Origin: Penium margaritaceum
Lineage: Eukaryota; Streptophyta; Zygnematophyceae; Desmidiales; Peniaceae
Length of the DNA stretch: 64,000 nucleotides
Direction of reading: 5' to 3'
Assembly (NCBI GenBank): GCA_023375785.1
Contig: SZWC01007341.1
Location: 55,357 to 119,356 of the forward strand
The notes beneath the pieces were generated by a model that was not told where the DNA came from, did no database searches, and saw only the letters and a program-made list of their open reading frames with translations. Each line of letters starts with the position of its first letter. Position 1 is the first letter of the stretch. A program made the translations under genes and the position numbers. Below are positions 50,721 to 64,000 of the stretch, piece by piece.

Positions 50721-53700
50721 ATCCATCCCAATCTCCAACCCAATTTCCAACCCAACTTCCAACGCAACTTCCATCCCAACTTCCATCCCAACTTCCATCC
50801 CAATTTCTAACCCAACTTCCAACCTGAATTCCAACCCAATTTCCAACCTTACTTGCAACCAAACTTCCAACCCAACTTCCAACCCAACTTCCATCCTAAC
50901 TTCCATCCCAACTTCCATTCAAACTTCCATGCCAACTTCCATCCCAACTTCCACCCCAACTTCCATCCGAACATCTAACCCAACTTTCATCCCAACATCA
51001 GTCCCAACTTCGAAATCAACTTCCGACCCAACTTCCAACCCAACTTCCAACCAAACTTGCAACACAACTTCAGACCCAACTTCCAACCACAATTCCAACC
51101 CAACTTGTAACCCAACTTTCAACCCAAATTCCAACCCAGCTTCCAACCAAACTTCCAACCCAACTTCCAACCCAACTTCCAATCCAACTTCCAACCCAAC
51201 TTCCAACCCAAATTCCATCCCCTCTTCCATCCCAACTTCCATCCCATCTTCCATTTCAACTTCCATCCCAACCTCATCCAAACTTCGAACTTAACTTCAA
51301 ACCCAACTTTCGACCCAATTTCCAACTTAACTTCCAACCCAACTTCTAACCCAACTTCCTACCCAACTTCCAACCCAACTTCCAACCCAATTTCCAACCC
51401 AACCTCCAATCCAACTTCCAACCCAGTTTCCAACCCAACTTCCAACCCAACTTTCATCCCAACTTCCATCCCAACTTCCAACCCAACTTCAAACCCAAAT
51501 TCCAACCCAACTTCTAACCCAACTTCCAACCCACCTTCCATCCCAACTTCCATCCCATTTTCCATCCCTACTTCCATCCCAACTTCCATCCCAACTTCCA
51601 ACCCAAATTCCATCTACACTTCCTACCCAATTTCCAACCCAACTTCCAATCCACCCTTCAACCCAACTTCCAACAAAAGTTCCAACTTAACTTCCAACCC
51701 AACTTCAGACCAAACATCGAACCCAATTTCCAACCCAACTTCCAATCCAACTTCCAACCCGATTTCCAACCTAACTTCCAACCTTACTTCCATCCCAACT
51801 TCCATCCCAACTTCCATCCCAACTTCCAACCCAACTTCCAACCCAAATTCCAACCCAACCTCCAACCTAATTTCCAACCCAACTTCCAACCCAACTTCCA
51901 TCCCATCTTCCATACCAACTTCCATCCCAAATTCCATCCCAATTTCCATTCCAACTTCCATCCCAACCTTATCCAAACTTCAAACTCAACTTCCAACCTA
52001 AATTTCAACCCAACTTTCAACCCAGCTTCCAACCCAGCTATCAACCCAATTTCCAACCTAACTTCCAACCCAACTTCAAACCCAACTTCAATCGCAACTT
52101 CCATCCCAACATCCATCCAAACTTCCAAATTAACTTCAAACCCAACTTTCTACCCAACTTCCAAACCAACTTCCCACAAAACTTCCAACCCAACTTTCAA
52201 CCCAACTTCCAACCCAACTTGCAACCCAACTTCAGACCCAACTTCCAACCACACTTCCAACCCAAATTGCAACCCATCTTTAAACCCAACTTCCAACCGA
52301 GCTTCCAACCAAACTTCCAACCCAACTTCCAACCCAACTTCCATCCCCTCTTCCATCCCAACTTCCATCCCAAATTCCATCCCATCTTCCATCCCAACCT
52401 TATCCAAACTTCGAACTTAACTTCCAACCAAACTTTCAACCCAATTTCCAACCCAACTTCCGACCCAAATTCCAACCCAACTTCCAACCCAACTTCCAAC
52501 CCAACTTCCAACCCAATTTCCAACACAACTTCAAATCCAACTTCCAACCCAATTTCCAACCCAACTTCCAACCCAACATTCATCCCAACTTCCATCCCAA
52601 CTTCCATCCCAACTTCCAACCCAACTTCCAACCCAAATTCCAACCAAACTTCCAACCCAACTTCCAACCCAACTTCCATCCCAACTTCCATCCAATTTTC
52701 CATCCCAACTTCCATCCCAACTTCCATCCCAACTTCCAATCCAAATTCCATCCACACTACCTACCAAACTTCCAACCCAACTTCCAATCCAACTTCCAAT
52801 CCAACTTCCAACAAAACTTCCAACCCAACTTCCAACCCAACTTTCAACCCAACTTCCAACCCAATTTCCAACCCAACTTCCAATCCAGCTTCCAGCCCAA
52901 TTTCCAACCTAACTTCCAACCCAAATTCCATCCCAACTTCCATCCCAACTTCCATCGCAACTTCCAACCCAACTTCCAACCCAAATTCCAACCCAACTTC
53001 CAACCCAACTTCCAACCCAACTTCCAACCCAACTTCCATCCCAACATCCATCCCATTTTCCATCCCAACTTCTTTCCAATTTTTCATCCCAACTTCCAAC
53101 CCAACTTCCATCCACACTTCCATCCCAACTTCCATCCCAAGTTCTGAGCAAACTTCCAACCCAACATTGAACCCAACTTTCAACCCAACTTTCAACCAAA
53201 GATCAAACCTAACTTCCAACCCAACTTTTAACCCAAAATCCAACCCAACGATCAATCCAGCTTCCAACCCAACTCCCAACACAAATTCTGACCCAACTAC
53301 CAACCCAGCTTTCATCCCAACTTCCAACCCACCTTCCATCCCAACTTTCATCCCAAAATCCATCCCAACTTCCAACCCAACTTCCATCCCAACTTCCATC
53401 CCAACTTCGAACTCAACTTCCAACCCAACTTTCAACCCAACTTCCAACCCAATTTCCAACCCCACTTTAAACCCAACTTCCAACCCAACTTCCATCCCTA
53501 CTTCCATCCCAACATCTATCCCAACTTCCAACCCAACTTCCATCTCAACTTCCATCCCAACTTAAAACTCAAACTCGAACCCAACTTTCAACACAACTTC
53601 CAACCCAGCTTCCAACCCAACTACCAAGCCAACTTCCAACCCAACTTCCAACACAACTTCCAACCCAAATTCCATCCCAACTTTCATCCCCACATCCATC

Positions 53701-56700
53701 CCAACTTCCATCCCAACTTCCAACCCGTGTTCCAACCCAAATTTGAACCCAACTTTAAACCCAACTTCCAACCCAACTTCCATCCCGACTTCCAACCCAA
53801 CTTCCAACCAAAATGCCAACCCAAATTCCAACCCAACTTCTCATCCAACTTCCAACACAACTTCCATCCCAACTTCCATCCCAATTTCCAACCCAACTTC
53901 CAACACAACTTCGAACCCAAATTTTAACCCAACTTTCAACACAAATTCCAACCCAAATTCCAACCCAGCTTCTAACCCAACTTCCATCCCATCTTCCATC
54001 GCAAGTTTTATCCCAACTTCCATTCCAATTTCCATCCTAACTTCCATCCCAACTTCCATCCCAACCTTATCCAAACTTCAAACTCAACTTCCAACCCAAA
54101 ATTCAACCCAACTTCCAACCCAGCTTCCAACCCAGCTATAAGCCCAACTTCCAACCCAACTTCCAACCCAACTTCAGTCCCAACTTCCATCCCGACTTCC
54201 ATCCCAACATCCATCCCAACTTCCAACTTAGCTTCCAACCCAACTTTCTACCCAACTTCCAAACCAGCTTCCAATAGAAGTCCCAACCCAACTTCCAACG
54301 CAACTTCCAACCCAACTGAAGACCCAACTTCCAACCACACTTCAACCCAAACTTGCAATCCAACTTTCAACCCAACTTCCAACCCAGCTTCCAGCCAAAC
54401 ATCCAACCCAACTTCCAATCCAACTTCGAACCCAACTTCCAACCTAACTTCCAACCCGAATTCCATCCCCTCTTCCATCTTAAATTCCATCCCAACTTCC
54501 ATCCTAACTTCAATCCGAACCTTATCCCAACTTCGAACTTAACTTCCAACCCAACATTCAACCCAATTTCCAACCCAACTTCCAATCCAACTTCCAACCC
54601 AGTTTCCAAATTAACTTCCAACCCAACTTTCAACCCAACTTCCATCCCAACTTCCATCCCAAGTTCCAACCCAACATCCAATCCAAATTCCAACCCAACT
54701 TCAAACCCAACTTCCAACCCAACTACCATCCCAACTTCCATCCCATTTTCCATCCCAACTTCCATCCCAACTTCCATCCCAACATCCAACCCAACTTCCA
54801 TCCACACTTCCTACCCAACTTCCAACCCAACTTCCAACCCAACTTTCAACCCAACTTCCAACAAAACTTCCAACCCAACTTCCAACCCAACTTCCAAACC
54901 AATTTCCAACCCAACTTGCAATCGAACTTCCAACCCAATTTCCAACCCGACTTCCAACCCAACTTCCATCCCAATTTCCATCCAAACCTCCATCCCAATT
55001 TCCAACCCAACTTCAAGCCCAAATTCCAACCAAACTTTCAACCCAACTTCCAACCCGACTTCCATCCCAACGTCCATCCCATTTTCCATCCCAACTTCCA
55101 TCCCAACTTCCATCCCAACTTCCAACCCAACTTCCATCCACACTTCCATCCCAGCTTCAATCCCATGTTCTGAACAAACTTCCAACCCAACTTTGAACCC
55201 AACTTTGAACCCAACTTCCAACCAAACTTCAAACCTATATTCCAACCCAACTTTTAACCCAACATCCAACCCAACTTTCAACCCAAATTCCAACCCATCT
55301 CGCAACCCAACTTCCAACCCAACTACCAACCCAACATTCATCGCAACTTCCAACGCAAATTCCATCCCAAATTTCATCCCAACATCCATCCCAACTTCAA
55401 CCCCAACTTCCATCTCAACTTCCAACCCAACTTCCATCCCAACTTCCATCCCAACTTCGAACTCAACTTCCAACCCAACTTCCAACCCAACTTCCAACCC
55501 AACTTCCAACCCAACTTTCAACCCAACTTCCAACCCAACTTCCATTCCAACTTCCAACCCAACTTCCATCCCAACTTCCATCCCAACTTCTATCCCAACT
55601 TCCAACTCAACTTCCATCCCAACTTCCATCCCAACTTCAAACTCAACTTCGAACCCAACTTTCAACCCAACTTCAAACACAGCTTCCAACCCAACTACCA
55701 AGCAAACTTCAAACCCAACTTCCAACCCAACTTCCACCTCAAATTCCATCCCAACTTCCATCCCGACATCCATCCCAATTTCCATCCCACCTTCCAACCC
55801 GACTTCCAACCCAAATCTGAACCCAACTTTAAACTTAACTTCCAACTCAACTTCCAACCCAATTTCCAACCCATCTTCCAACCCAATTTCCAACCCAACA
55901 TCCAACTAAAATTCCAACCCAACTTCCAACCCAACTTCTTATCCAACTTCCAACACAATTTCCAACCCAACTTCCATCCCAACTTCCATCCCAACTTCCA
56001 ACCCAAATTCCAACACAATTTCCAACCCAATTTTCAACCAACCTTCCAACACACATTCCAACCCAACTTCCAACCCAAATTCCATCCCAGCTTCCAACCC
56101 AACTTCCATCCCATCTTTCATCCCAACTTCCATCCCAACTTCCATCCCAATTTCCATCCCAACTTCCATCCCAACCTTATCCAGACTTCAAACTCAATTT
56201 CCAACCCAAATTTCAATCCAACTTCCAACCCAACTTCCAACCCAACTTCAATCCCAACATCCATCCCAACATCCATCCAAACTTCCAACTTAACTTCCAA
56301 CCCAACTTTCGACCCAACTTCCAACTCAACATCCAATTCAACTACCAACCCAACTTCCAACCCAACTTCCAATCCAAATTCCAACCCAACTTCCAATTCA
56401 ACTTCCAACCCAACTTCCAACCCAACTTCCATCCCAACTTCCATCCCAACTTCCATCCCATCTTCCAACCCAACTTCCAATCAAAATTCCAAGCAACTTC
56501 CAGCCCAACTTCCAACCCAACTTCCAATTCAACTTCCAACCCAACTTCCAACCCAACTTCCATCCCAACTTCCATCCCAACTTCCATCCCATCTTCCAAC
56601 CCAACTTCCAATCAAAATTCCAAGCAACTTCCAGCCCAACTTCGAACCCAACTTCCAACCCAACTTCCAACCCAACTTCTAACCCAAATTCTCACCCAAA

Positions 56701-59700
56701 TTCAAACCCAACTTCCAACCCAACTTGAAAACCAACTTGCAACCCAACTTCCAACCAAATTTCCATCCCAGCTTCCAACCCAGCTTCCAACCCAATTCGA
56801 ACCCAACTTCCAATCCAACTTCAAACCCAACTTCCAACCCAACTTCCAACCCAACTTCCAGCCCAACATCCAACCCAACTTCCGACCCAACATCCATCCC
56901 CACTTCCATCCCAACTTCCAACCCAACTTCCAACCCAACGTCAAACCCAGCTTCCAACCCAGCTTGCAACCCAACTTTCAACCCAACTTCAAACCTAGCT
57001 TCCAGCCCAACTTCCTTCCCATCTTCCATCCAAACTTCCATCCTAACTTCCATCCGAACTTCCATCCCAAATTCCATCCCAACTTCAAACCCTACTTCCA
57101 ACCCAACTTCCAGCCCAACTTTCAACCTAAATTCCAAATAAACTTTCAACCCAACTCCAACCCAACTTCCAACCCAATCTCCAACCCAACTTTCAACCCA
57201 ACTTCCAACACAATGTCCAACCCAACTTCCAACCCAACTTCAAACCCAAATGCCATCCAAACGTCCATCTCAACTTCCATTCCAACTCCCCGCCAAACTT
57301 CCGACCCAACTTCGAACCCAACTTTAAACCCAACTTGCAACCCAACTTCAAACCCAAATTCCAACCCACCTTCTAACCCAACTTCCAACCCAACGTCAAA
57401 CCCAACTTCCAACCCAACTTCCAACCCAACTTCCATCCAAACTTCCATTCCAACTTCCATCCCAACATCCTGCCAAACTTCCAACCCAACTTCGAACCTA
57501 ACTTTCAAGCCAACTTCCACCCAAACTTCGAACCCAACTTCCAACCCAACATCCAACCCAACTTCCAACCCAACTTCCAGCCCAACTTCAAACCCAACTT
57601 CCAACCCAACTTGCAACCCAACTTCCAACCCAACTTGCAACCCAACTTCCAATTCAACTTCCATCACAACTTGCATCCCAACTTTCAACCCAAATTCCAA
57701 CCCAACTTCCAACCCAACTTCCAACCCAACTTCCAACCCAACTTCCAACCCAACTTCCAACCAAAAACCCATCCCAATCTCCAACCCAATTTCCAACCCA
57801 ACTTCCAACACAACTTCCATCCCAACTTCCATCCCAACTTCCATCCCAGGTTCGAACTCAACCTCCAACCCAACTTCCAACCCAACTTCCAACCCAATTT
57901 CTAACCCAACTTCCAACCCTACTTGCAACCAAACTTCCAACCCACCTTCAAACCCAAATTCCAGCCTAACTTCCATCCCAAATTCCATCCAAACTTCCAT
58001 CCCAACTTCCACCCCAACTTCCATCCGAACTTCTAACCCAACTTCCATCCCAACGTCAGTCCCAACTTTGAAATCAACTTCCGATCCAACTTCCAACCCA
58101 ACTTCCAACCAAACTTGCAACCCAACTTCAGACCCAACTTCCAACCACACTTCCAACCCAACTTGTAACCCAACTTTCAACCCAACTTCCAACCCAGCTT
58201 CCAACCAAACTTCCAACCCAACTTCCAACCCAACTTCCAATCCAACTTCCAACCCAACTTCCAACCCAACTTCCAACCAAAATTCCATCCCCTCTTCCAT
58301 CCCAACTTCCATCCCAACTTCCATTTCAACTTCCATCCCAACCTTATCCAAACTTCGAACTTAACTTCAAACCCAACTTTCGACCCAATTTCCAACTTAA
58401 CTTCCAACCCAACTTCCAACCCAACTTCCAACCCAACTTCCAACCCAATCTCCAACCCAACCTCCAATCAAACTTCCAACCCAATTTCCAACCCAACTTC
58501 CAACCCAACTTTCATCCCAACTTCCATCCCAACTTCCATCCCAACTTTCAACCCAACTTCCAACCCAAATTCCAACCGAACCTTCCAGCACAACTTCCAA
58601 CCCAACATCCATCCCAACTTCCATCCCATTTTCCATCCCAACTTCCAACCCAACTTCCATCCCAACTTCCATCCCAACTTCCAACCCGACTTCCAACCCA
58701 AATTTGAACCCAACTTTAAACCCAACTTCCAATCCAACTTCCAACCCAACTTCCAACCGAAATGCCAACCCAACTTCCAACCCAACTTCTTATCCAACAT
58801 TGAACACAATTTACAACCCAACTTTCAACCCAACTTCCATCCCAACTTCCAACCCAACTTCTAAAACAACTTCGAACCCAAATTTCAACCCAACTTCCAA
58901 CACAAATTCCAACCCAACTTCCAACCCAAATTCCAACCCAGCTTCCAACCCAACTTCCAACCCAAATTCCAACCCAGCTTCCAACCCAACTTCCATCCCA
59001 TCTTCCATCCCAACTTCCATCCTAACTTCCATCCCAATTTCCATCCCAACTTCCATCCCAACCTTATCCAAACTTCAAACTCAACTTCCAACCCAAAATT
59101 TAACCCAACTTCGAACCCAGCTTTTAACCCAGCTATCAACCCAACTTCCGACGACACTACCAACCCAAATTCCAGCCCAACTTCAATCCCCACTTCCATC
59201 CAAATTTCCATCCCAACATCCATCCCAACTTCCAACCCAACTTTCTACCCAACATCCAAACCAACTTCCGACAGAAGTCCCAACCCAACTTCCAGCCCAA
59301 CTTCCAACCCAACTTCAGACCCAACTTCCAACGACACTTCCAACCAAACTTGCAACCCAACTTTCAACCCAACTTCCAACCCAGCTTCCAGCCAAACTTC
59401 CAACCCAACTTCCAACCAAACTTCCAATCCAACTTCCATCCCAACTTCCAACCCAACTTCCAATCCAAATTCCATCCCCTCTTCCATCCTCACTTCCATC
59501 CCAACTTCCATCTGAACCTTATCCAATCTTCAAACTTAACTTCCAACCCAACTTTCAACCCAATTTCCAACCCAACTTCCAACCCAACTTCCAACCCAAC
59601 TTCCAACCCCACTTCCAACCCAACTTCCAACCGAATTTCCAACCCAACTTCCAATCCAACTTCCAACCCAATTTCCAACCCAACTTCCATCCCAACTTCC

Positions 59701-61674
59701 ATCCCATTTTCCATCCCAACTTCCATCCCAACTTCCATCCCAACTTCCAACCCAACTTCCATCCACACTTCCTACCCAACTTCCAACCCAACTTCCAACC
59801 CAACTTTCAACCCAGCTTCCAACAAAACATCCAACCCAACTTCCAACGTAAATTCCAACCCAATTTCCAACCCAACTTCCAATCCAACTTCCAACCCGAT
59901 TTCCAACCTAACTTCCAACCCAACTTCAATCCCAATTCCCATTTCAACTTTCATCCCAATTTCCAACCCAACTTCCAACCCAAATTCCAACCCAAGTTCC
60001 AACCCAAAGTCCAACCCAACTTCCAACCCAACTTTCAACCCAACTTTCATACCAACTTCAATCCCATTTTCCATCCCAACTTCCATTCCAACTTCCATCC
60101 CAACTTCCTACCCAACTTCCATCCACACTTCCATCCCAACTTCCATCCCAAGTTCTGACCAAACTTCCAACCCAACTTTGAACCCAACTTTCAACCCATC
60201 TTCAAACCATACTTCAAACCTAAGTTCCAACCCAACATTTAACCCAACATCCAACCCAACTTTCAACCCAAGTTCCAACCCAACTCCCAACCCAACTTCC
60301 AACCCATTTACCAACCCAACTTTCATCCCAACTTCCAACCCAAATTCCATCCCAACATCCATCCCAAATTCAACCCCAACTTCCATCCCAACATCCAACC
60401 CAACTTCCATCCCAACTTCCATCCCAACTTCGAACTCAACTTCAAACCCAACTTTCAACCCAAATTCCAACCCAGCTTCCAACCAAACTTCCAACCCAAC
60501 TTCCAACCCAACTTCCATTCCAACTTCCATCCCAACTTCTATCCCAACTTCCAACCCAACTTCCATCCCAACCTCCATCCCAACCTCGAACTCAACTTCG
60601 AACCCAACTGTCAACCCAACTTCCAACCCAGCTTCCAACCCAACTACCAAGCCAACTTCAAGCCAAACTTCCAACCCAAATTCCAACCCAAATTCCATCC
60701 CAACTTCAATCCCGACATCACTCCCAACTTCCATCCCAACTTCCATCCCGACTTCCAACCTCAATTTGAACCCAACTTTAAACTTAACTTCTTATCCAAC
60801 TTCCAACCCATCTTCCAACCCAATGCCCAATCCAACATCCAACCGAAATGCAAACCCAACTTTCAACCCAACTTCTTATCCAACTTCCAACACAATTTCC
60901 AACCCAACTTTAAACCTAACTTCCATCCCAACTTCCACCCAAACTTCCAACACAACTTCCAACACAACTTCGAACCCAATTTTCAACCCAACTTCTAACA
61001 CAAATTCCAACCCAACTTCCAACCCAAATTCCAACCCAGCTTCCAACCCAGCTTCCATCCCATCTTTCATCCCAACTTCCATCCCCAATTCCATCCCAAT
61101 TTCCATCCCAACTTCCATCCCAACCTTATCCAAACTTCAAACTCAATTTCCAACCCAAATTTCAACCCAACTTCCAACCCAGCTTCCAACCCAGCTATCA
61201 ACCCAACTTCCAACCCAACTTCCAACCCAACTTCCAACCCAACTGCAATCCCAACTTCCATCCCAATTTCCATCCCAACATCCATCCAAACTTCCAACTT
61301 AGCCTCCAACCCAACATTCTACCCAACTTCCAAACCAACTTCCGACAGAACTCCCAACACAACTTCCAACCCAACATCAAATCCAACTACCAACCCAACT
61401 TCCAACCCAACTTCCGATCCAAATTCCAACCCAACTTCCAATTCACCTTCCAACCCAACTTCCAACCCAAATTCCATCCCTACTTCCATCCCAACATCCA
61501 TCCCAACTTCCAACCCAATTTCCAACCAAAATTCCAATAAACTTCCAACCCAACTTCAAACCCAACTTCGAACCCAACTTCCAACCCAACTTCCAACCCA
61601 ACTTCCAACCCAACTTCCAACCCAAATTCCAACCCAACTTCCAACCCAACTTCCAACCCAACTTCCAGCCCAAC

Positions 61675-62243
61675 GTCCAACCCAACTTCGAACCCAACTT
61701 CCATCCCACATTCGAACCCAACTTCCAACCCAAGGTCCAACCCAACTTCGAACCCAACTTCCATCCCACATTCGAACCCAACTTCCAACCCAAGGTCCAA
61801 CCCAACTTCGAACCCAACTTCCATCCCACATTCGAACCCAACTTCCAACCCAAGGTCCAACCCAACTTCGAACCCAACTTCCATCCCACATTCGAACCCA
61901 ACTTCCAACCCAAGGTCCAACCCAACTTCGAACCCAACTTCCATCCCACATTCGAACCCAACTTCCAACCCAAGGTCCAACCCAACTTCGAACCCAACTT
62001 CCATCCCACATTCGAACCCAACTTCCAACCCAAGGTCCAACCCAACTTCGAACCCAACTTCCATCCCACATTCGAACCCAACTTCCAACCCAAGGTCCAA
62101 CCCAACTTCGAACCCAACTTCCATCCCACATTCGAACCCAACTTCCAACCCAAGGTCCAACCCAACTTCGAACCCAACTTCCATCCCACATTCGAACCCA
62201 ACTTCCAACCCAAGGTCCAACCCAACTTCGAACCCAACTTCCA
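61675..62243 (+). repeat. Higher-order repeat, 60-bp unit x about 9.5
   Basis: A five-12-mer unit with landmarks CATCCCACATTCGAACCC and CCCAAGGTCCAA repeats with no visible differences from 61675 to 62243. It has the same unit length as the 26-copy block but a different sequence. Confidence 0.9.
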
Positions 62244-62442
62244 ACCCAACTTCCGACCCAACTTCCCACCCAATTTCCAACCCTACTCCCAACCCAACTT
62301 CCAACCCAACTTCCAATCCAACTTCCAACCCAATTTCCAACCCAACTTCCAACCCTACTCCCAACCCAACTACCAACCAAAGTTCCAACTCAACTTCCAA
62401 CCCAGCATCCAACCCGACTTTCAACCCAACTTCCCACCCGAT

Positions 62443-62693
62443 TTCCAACCCAAATTCCAACCCAAATTCCATCTCAACTTCCATGTCAACTTCTATCCCA
62501 ACCTCCAACCCAACTTCCAACCCAACTACAAACCCAACCTTCATCCCAACTTTTAACCCAACTTCCAACCCAAATTCCAACCCAAATTCCATCTCAACTT
62601 CCATGTCAACTTCTATCCCAACCTCCAACCCAACTTCCAACCCAACTACAAACCCAACCTTCATCCCAACTTTTAACCCAACTTCCAACCCAA
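62443..62693 (+). repeat. Higher-order repeat, 120-bp unit x 2
   Basis: The landmark CATCTCAACTTCCATGTC occurs at 62470 and 62590, with identical sequence over about 250 bases. This is an early-stage or short higher-order block. Confidence 0.8.
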
Positions 62694-64000
62694 CTTCGAA
62701 CCAAACTTCCAACCCAATTTCCAACCCAACTGCCAACACAACTTCCAACCCTTTTTGCAACAAAAATTTCAACCAAGCTTCCAACCCAACTTCAAACCCA
62801 ACTTCCATCCCAACTCCCAACCGAACTTTCAACCCAACTTCAATCAAACGTCCAACCCAACTTCCAACCCAACTTCCAACACAACTTCCAACCCAACTTT
62901 CAACCAAACTTCCAACCCAACTTCCAACCCAACTTCCAACCCAACCTCCAATCCAACTTCCAACCAAACTTCCAACCCAACTTCCAAACCAACTTCCATC
63001 CCAACCTCCATCCCATTTTCCATCCCAACTTCTGTCCCAACTTCCAACCCAACTTCCATCTTAACTTCCATCCCAACTTTTAACTCAACTTCCAACCCAA
63101 CTTTCAACCCAACTTCCAACCTTACTTCCAACCTAACTTCCAACCCAACTTGCAACCTATTTCCATCTAAACTTCCATCCCATCTTCCAAGCCAACTTCC
63201 AACCCAACTTTTAACCCAACTTACAACCGAACTTGCAACCCAACTTCCAACCCAACTTCCAACCCTATTCCCAACCCAACTTCCAACCCAACTTCAAATC
63301 CAACTTCCAACCCAATTTCCAACCCAACTTCCAACCCAACTTCCCATCCAATTTTCAACCCAACTTCCAACCCAGCTTCGATCTCAACTTCCATCCCAAC
63401 TTCTATCCCAACTTCCAATCCAACTTCCAACCCAACTATGAACCCAACTTTCATCCCAGCTTTAAACCCAACTTCCAACCCAACTTCCAACCCAACTTCC
63501 AACCAAATTTCCAACCCAACTTCCAACACAACTTCCAACCCAACTTGCAACACAACTTTCAACCCAGCTTCCAACCCAACTTCAAACCCAACTTCCATCC
63601 CAACTCCCAACCCAACTTCTAACCCAACTTCCAAGCAAACGTCCCACCCAACTTCCAACCCAACTTCCAACACAGCTTCCAACCCAACTTTCAACCCAAC
63701 TTCCAACCCAATTTCCAACCCTTCCAACCCCACTTCCATCCCAACTCCCATCCACACTTCCATTCCAACATCCGTCCCAACTTCCAACCCAAATTTCAAC
63801 CCAACTTTAAACAGAACTTTGAACCCAACTTCCAAACCAACTTCCTACCCAACTTCCTACCCAACTTCCTACCCAACTTCCAACCCAACTTCCAACCCAA
63901 TTTCCAACCCAATTCCCAACCCAACTTACAACCCAACTTCCAACCAAACTTCCAACCCAACTTCCAACCCAACTTCCAACCCAACTTCCAACCCAACTTC

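Larger units (their letters stand above)
28681..64000 (+). repeat. Satellite B, 12-bp tandem array
   Basis: The rest of the window, about 35.3 kb, is a 12-bp repeat: mostly AACTTCCAACCC or AACTTCCATCCC, with variants AATTTCCAACCC, AACTTCGAACCC, AACTTTCAACCC and AACTACCAACCC. By length this is about 2,900 units. The + strand is almost free of G, so base composition is extremely asymmetric. Twelve is a multiple of three, so frames stay open on both strands and give repeats such as QPNF, NPTS, TQLP, and GWKL or VGLE on the minus strand. These include apparent frames of over 800 codons. No frame is preferred and I call no gene. Irregular unit lengths interrupt the phase in places. Higher-order blocks are listed separately. 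The array runs off the right edge. Confidence 0.95.

Noticed and set aside
28681-64000. Telomeric or subtelomeric repeat because of CCCAA motifs
   Set aside because: The 12-bp unit is highly variable, does not match a known telomere repeat such as the plant CCCTAAA, and the array is internal as far as can be seen.

Overview
The window looks like nuclear DNA of a large, repeat-rich eukaryotic genome, most likely a plant or alga. Ty1/copia-type polymerase coding sequence, a TATA-bearing LTR, plant-style LTR sequence near 28 kb and about 58 kb of satellite DNA support this. I do not recognise the species. There is no bacterial gene organisation and I see no host protein-coding gene.

Layout. (1) 1-3383 holds the 3' part of a Ty1/copia pol gene: the end of integrase, reverse transcriptase and RNase H. 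It is a pseudogene with three in-frame TAG codons, and it is cut into four pieces by single N bases at which sequence is repeated. Those repeats look like unmerged contig ends, not biology. (2) A polypurine tract and a 3' LTR follow (from 3419), with a TATA box at 3781. (3) 4023-21441 and 22131-27774 are one tandem array of a 21-bp satellite (satellite A). It is split by a 689-bp TG...CA insertion at 21442-22130 that carries a tRNA-Arg-like sequence. A second copy of the same satellite segment, near 25767, lacks the insertion and so preserves the empty site. (4) 27775-28680 is about 0.9 kb of unique, hairpin-rich sequence resembling an LTR, including a 42-bp near-perfect palindrome. It separates the two satellites. 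(5) 28681-64000 is a second satellite (satellite B) with a 12-bp unit, extremely poor in G on the + strand. Inside it are at least seven blocks of near-identical higher-order repeats with units of 60, 120, 132, 144 or 336 bp, all multiples of 12. A 209-N gap lies at 42390-42598.

Both satellite periods are multiples of three, so reading frames stay open for hundreds of codons on both strands. These are by-products of periodicity and I annotate none of them as genes. The only protein-coding remains I support are the copia pol pieces. The window reads as heterochromatin built by satellite amplification, segmental duplication and retroelement insertion. I found no convincing new multi-gene system. 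The most interesting signals are the insertion with its paralogous empty site, the 1,991-bp stretch without G, the 12-bp-quantised higher-order repeats, the CpG-decay pattern of satellite A and the 42-bp palindrome.
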